Of a stretch of DNA of 16,535 nucleotides, positions 14,151 through 16,535 are shown one piece after another (within the stretch, counting starts at the first letter, position 1; every line of letters begins with the position of its first letter). The stretch is taken from positions 1-16,535 of the forward strand of contig CAYZVM010000130.1 in the NCBI GenBank assembly GCA_964481485.1. Reading direction: 5' to 3'. This DNA comes from M3007 sp964481485 (lineage in GTDB: Bacteria; Bacteroidota; Bacteroidia; Chitinophagales; Saprospiraceae). A model generated the notes under the pieces. The model saw only the letters and a program-made list of their open reading frames with translations. It was not told the origin of the DNA and searched no databases. The position numbers and the translations under genes were made by a program.

Positions 14151-15140
14151 ATGAACACTCGCCGCAAATTTCTCCAAAACTCTTTGCTCGGCGGCTTAGC
14201 CGTCGGCAGTGCCGATTTTTGGGCAGAAACCTTTCCTAATTTTCACACACCGAAAAAAGATGCTTTTCCCGTCGCCATCGCAACATGGGGACCAAACGTA
14301 AAAGCCACCGCCGCTGCATGGGAAGTACTCTCGAAAGGTGGCCGCGCCCTCGACGCGGTGGAAGCCGGAGTGCGGGTGCCAGAAGCTGACCCCGACGACA
14401 CGAGCGTGGGCTATGGCGGCCTGCCCGACCGCGACGGCAATGTGACACTCGATGCTTGTATCATGGACGAATTTGGCAATGCCGGCTCGGTATCGTTCCT
14501 TCAACACATCATGCACCCTATCAGCGTGGCGCGGAAGGTGATGGAAAAAACGCCGCACGTCATGCTCGTGGGCGAAGGCGCGTTGCAATACGCACTGAAT
14601 GAGGGATTTAAGAAAGAAAACCTGCTGACCGAAAATGCCCGCAAGGTTTGGGAGGAATGGAAAGTGAAATCCGAATACAAACCCGTCATCAACGTAGAAC
14701 GCCACGATACCATCGGTATGGTGGCGATAGATGCACAACAACGCATTGCCGGGGCTTGCACCACGAGCGGCATGGCGTTCAAAATGCACGGCAGGGTGGG
14801 GGACAGCCCCATCATCGGCGCAGGGATGTTCGTGGACAACGAAGTAGGCGGCGCGGCGGCCACGGGTTTGGGCGAATTAGTGCTGCGCACGCTCGGCAGT
14901 TTTCTCGTGGTGGAAGAAATGCGGCGTGGCGCGCACCCGCAAAAAGCCGTGGAAACGGCGGTGAAACGCATCGCCCGAAAATATCCCGAACAGGTGAAAG
15001 ACAATCAGGTGGGCTTCATCGCCGTGGACAAACGCGGGCGGCACGGGGCTTTTGGCATCCACAAGGGCTTCAATTATGTGCTGTACCAACGCGGGGAAAA
15101 CAAGGTGTTTGAGGCGGATTATGTGATAATGAAAAAGTAA
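14151..15140 (+). CDS. N4-(beta-N-acetylglucosaminyl)-L-asparaginase (glycosylasparaginase)
   Basis: This 329-aa Ntn-hydrolase of family T2 removes the Asn from N-linked glycan remnants (GlcNAc-Asn). The N-terminus MNTRRKFLQNSLLGGLAVG is a twin-arginine (Tat) signal, which implies folding before export to the periplasm. The autocleavage site is HDTIGM, with Asp186 before the nucleophile Thr187. The other active-site residues fall at the spacing of the Elizabethkingia enzyme: Thr205 (+18), Arg215 (+28) and Asp218 (+31) in GRVGDSP, with Trp46 in ATWG. Its length is normal for the family. It stands alone after the metalloprotease terminator; I see no clear promoter. Together with the protease next door it suggests use of extracellular glycoproteins, which is inference. 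Confidence 0.95.
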   Translation: MNTRRKFLQNSLLGGLAVGSADFWAETFPNFHTPKKDAFPVAIATWGPNVKATAAAWEVLSKGGRALDAVEAGVRVPEADPDDTSVGYGGLPDRDGNVTLDACIMDEFGNAGSVSFLQHIMHPISVARKVMEKTPHVMLVGEGALQYALNEGFKKENLLTENARKVWEEWKVKSEYKPVINVERHDTIGMVAIDAQQRIAGACTTSGMAFKMHGRVGDSPIIGAGMFVDNEVGGAAATGLGELVLRTLGSFLVVEEMRRGAHPQKAVETAVKRIARKYPEQVKDNQVGFIAVDKRGRHGAFGIHKGFNYVLYQRGENKVFEADYVIMKK

Positions 15141-15153
15141 ATCGCAGCGAAAC

Positions 15154-15807
15154 TCAACCTTTATTCACGGATTCGAAAAATTTTTCCAACTTGAAGGGGT
15201 CGAGTTTGCCCTTCGTGCGCACACCGCTGCATAGGTCGAGGCCAAATGGCTGCACAGCCTCGATGGCTTCCCGCACATTGTCTGGCTTCAAGCCGCCCGC
15301 CAAAAAAACGGGTACTGGCACCGACTCCACGATGCGTCGGCTGACCGCCCAATTGTGCGTGCGCCCTGTGCCGCCGAGTTCTTTTACTGCCAAATTCGGA
15401 TTGCCGCTGTCGAGCAAAATCGCGTCCACCTCGGGGGCGATGCGTTGGGCTTCGTCGAGGCTTTCTTCGTCCATGACGTGGATGACTTGCACGAGTTTTA
15501 CGCCGCTCAATGCGCGACGGATTTCGGCATAAGTGCCTGATTCCAAAGCATCCACGATTTGGACAGTATTGGTATTGACCTTTTTTTGATGTTGAATAAT
15601 GGCCTGCGCATCGGTCTCGCTCGTGAGCAGAAATGTGCCGATGGGCGGCGGTACCTTGCGAGCAATTTCAAAAATAAGTTCATCGGAAATCACGCCGGGG
15701 CCACTGGGCATTTGGCCGACGAGGCCGAGCGCGGAGGCACCGAACTGAACTGCCAGCCGGGCTTCTTCGAGGCTGCTGATGCAGCAGATTTTTACGCGGG
15801 GAATCAT
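15154..15807 (-). CDS. Phosphoribosylanthranilate isomerase family protein (TrpF-like), non-canonical
   Basis: The 217-aa TIM-barrel protein keeps most of the TrpF frame: VKICC (5-9) with the catalytic Cys8, LLDSG with the catalytic Asp133, GGTGRTHNW (145-153), LAGGLKPDNV (169-178) and LCSGVRTKGKLD (192-203). Two positions are odd. The usual KICG is KICC, and the SPR(Y/F)V loop with its substrate-binding Arg is replaced by MPSGPGVIS (33-41). No other trp genes are near. It may be a paralog with another phosphosugar substrate and not the tryptophan enzyme, so I give no gene symbol. The start codon abuts the stop of the upstream Uma2 gene (no gap), so the two are translationally coupled. It is convergent with the asparaginase, 13 bp apart, with no terminator between. 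Confidence 0.8.
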   Translation of the reverse strand: MIPRVKICCISSLEEARLAVQFGASALGLVGQMPSGPGVISDELIFEIARKVPPPIGTFLLTSETDAQAIIQHQKKVNTNTVQIVDALESGTYAEIRRALSGVKLVQVIHVMDEESLDEAQRIAPEVDAILLDSGNPNLAVKELGGTGRTHNWAVSRRIVESVPVPVFLAGGLKPDNVREAIEAVQPFGLDLCSGVRTKGKLDPFKLEKFFESVNKG

Positions 15808-16446
15808 TCAAATTCGCATTTTTGACAAGTCAAATGTCAAACCCGGACACACATTTTCGCCAGAGAGGATGTGGTCAAAACCATTTAAGGTTTCAGAAGA
15901 ACCATCATCCCGATAGATGTATGCTTTTTCTTGGAGCGGGTCAATCAGCCAAGCCAACCGCACGCCATTGGCAATCCAAGTGTCGGTCATTTTCTTTTTC
16001 AGCTTGCCGATGCGGTCAGTTTTGGAACGGACTTCGATGACAAAATCTGGAGCCAGACGGGCAAATCGCGTCCAATCCTCAGGTAGCATGCTGCTCAATC
16101 GTTCATCAGAAACCCATGAGCCGTCGGAGGCGCGAGTTGATTTGTCAGGGAGTTTATATCCAGCAGAAGGGCTAAGTACACGGCCTTTTTGATAGGAAAG
16201 CCACCAATTAAAAAGGTAGCCATAGGCCATTCCTTCGCGGACACCACCTTGAAAATCAACAGGGGGCATGATAATGAGTTTTCCGTTTTTATCTTGTTCT
16301 ATGCGGAGGTGTTCGTTTTCAGCACAAAATTCCATAAACTCCTCCTCGGTCATGGGGCGGTCTATTTTGAACTCAATGTTTACTCCGCGGAATGTTTTTG
16401 GCAATACCAATGGTTGCTCAATTTCTCTGGCAGCGGTCATGGTCAA
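15808..16446 (-). CDS. Uma2 family (DUF820) PD-(D/E)XK nuclease-fold protein
   Basis: The 212-aa protein matches Uma2: the N-terminal motif MTEEEFMEFCAENEHLRIE, then GKLIIMPP, RASDGSWV (105-112, candidate metal ligand Asp108), APDFVIEVRSKTD (132-144, Asp134 and Glu138) and KLKKKM followed by WIANGVRLAWLIDP. The C-terminal part LSGENVCPGLTFDL is also typical. The nuclease fold is well supported, while enzymatic activity in this family is rarely shown and the biological role is unclear. Uma2 genes are often multicopy in cyanobacteria and scattered in Bacteroidota. It shares a transcript with the TrpF-like gene. A start at the third residue (Met3) is equally possible. Confidence 0.9.
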   Translation of the reverse strand: MTMTAAREIEQPLVLPKTFRGVNIEFKIDRPMTEEEFMEFCAENEHLRIEQDKNGKLIIMPPVDFQGGVREGMAYGYLFNWWLSYQKGRVLSPSAGYKLPDKSTRASDGSWVSDERLSSMLPEDWTRFARLAPDFVIEVRSKTDRIGKLKKKMTDTWIANGVRLAWLIDPLQEKAYIYRDDGSSETLNGFDHILSGENVCPGLTFDLSKMRI

Positions 16447-16457
16447 ATATTTTTGTC

Positions 16458-16465
16458 CAAAGTTA
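16458..16465 (-). promoter_or_regulatory. -7 box for the Uma2/TrpF-like pair
   Basis: The minus strand reads TAACTTTG, a perfect TAnnTTTG match, ending 12 bases before the Uma2 start. The leader would be only about 6 nt. There is no convincing TTTG upstream at the normal distance, so this is a weak call. Bases beyond 16465 to the window end show no gene. Confidence 0.35.
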
Positions 16466-16535
16466 AATGGAAAAGTTGTTATTTAGGAACGGTGCTGGAA
16501 TAAAGTATCAAATTCAGGCTACAGATTTTGGTGTC

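Overview
The window looks like chromosomal DNA from a Bacteroidota bacterium, most likely a Saprospiria/Chitinophagia-type lineage. The evidence is a PorV/PorQ-type outer-membrane protein, a secreted protein with a type IX secretion (T9SS) C-terminal sorting domain, a Reg_prop/Y_Y_Y histidine kinase, promoters that fit TTTG-N(17-20)-TAnnTTTG, and starts without clear Shine-Dalgarno sequences. Base composition is near 50% GC throughout. I see no rRNA, tRNA, insertion sequence, phage gene or CRISPR array.

Layout: (1) Bases 1-441 hold the terminator of an off-window gene and a long leader with a palindrome. (2) Bases 442-7662 form a same-strand cluster: an animal-type heme peroxidase, an unrecognised 275-aa protein, a 1078-aa sensor kinase (periplasmic beta-propeller, Y_Y_Y domain, one membrane helix, HisKA_3/HATPase), and a response regulator that is two complete NarL-type regulators fused head to tail (REC-HTH-REC-HTH). 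(3) Bases 7663-8152 have no protein gene. They contain a minus-strand consensus promoter and, about 230 nt downstream, a strong intrinsic terminator, which together suggest an undescribed small RNA. (4) Bases 8153-10898 hold a divergent pair: a PorV-family barrel (minus) and a T9SS-exported choice-of-anchor B protein (plus), the latter ended by a perfect 26-bp inverted repeat. (5) Bases 11065-12595 hold a two-gene metal-transport unit: a six-helix NicO/LysE-like membrane protein with a His-rich loop, and a CDF zinc-type exporter. (6) Bases 12674-16446 hold an MmcQ/YjbR protein (minus), an M57 HEIGH metalloprotease lipoprotein (plus) with a good promoter and terminator, a Tat-exported glycosylasparaginase (plus), and a minus-strand pair of a Uma2 nuclease-fold protein and a non-canonical TrpF-like protein.

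The best candidate for something new is region 2 with region 3: a peroxidase plus orphan protein next to its own two-component system, whose regulator is a tandem fusion with a degenerate first receiver, followed by a putative small RNA. The peroxidase keeps the distal and proximal histidines but lacks both carboxylates that covalently anchor heme in mammalian peroxidases. The link between sensor and peroxidase is inferred from gene order only.
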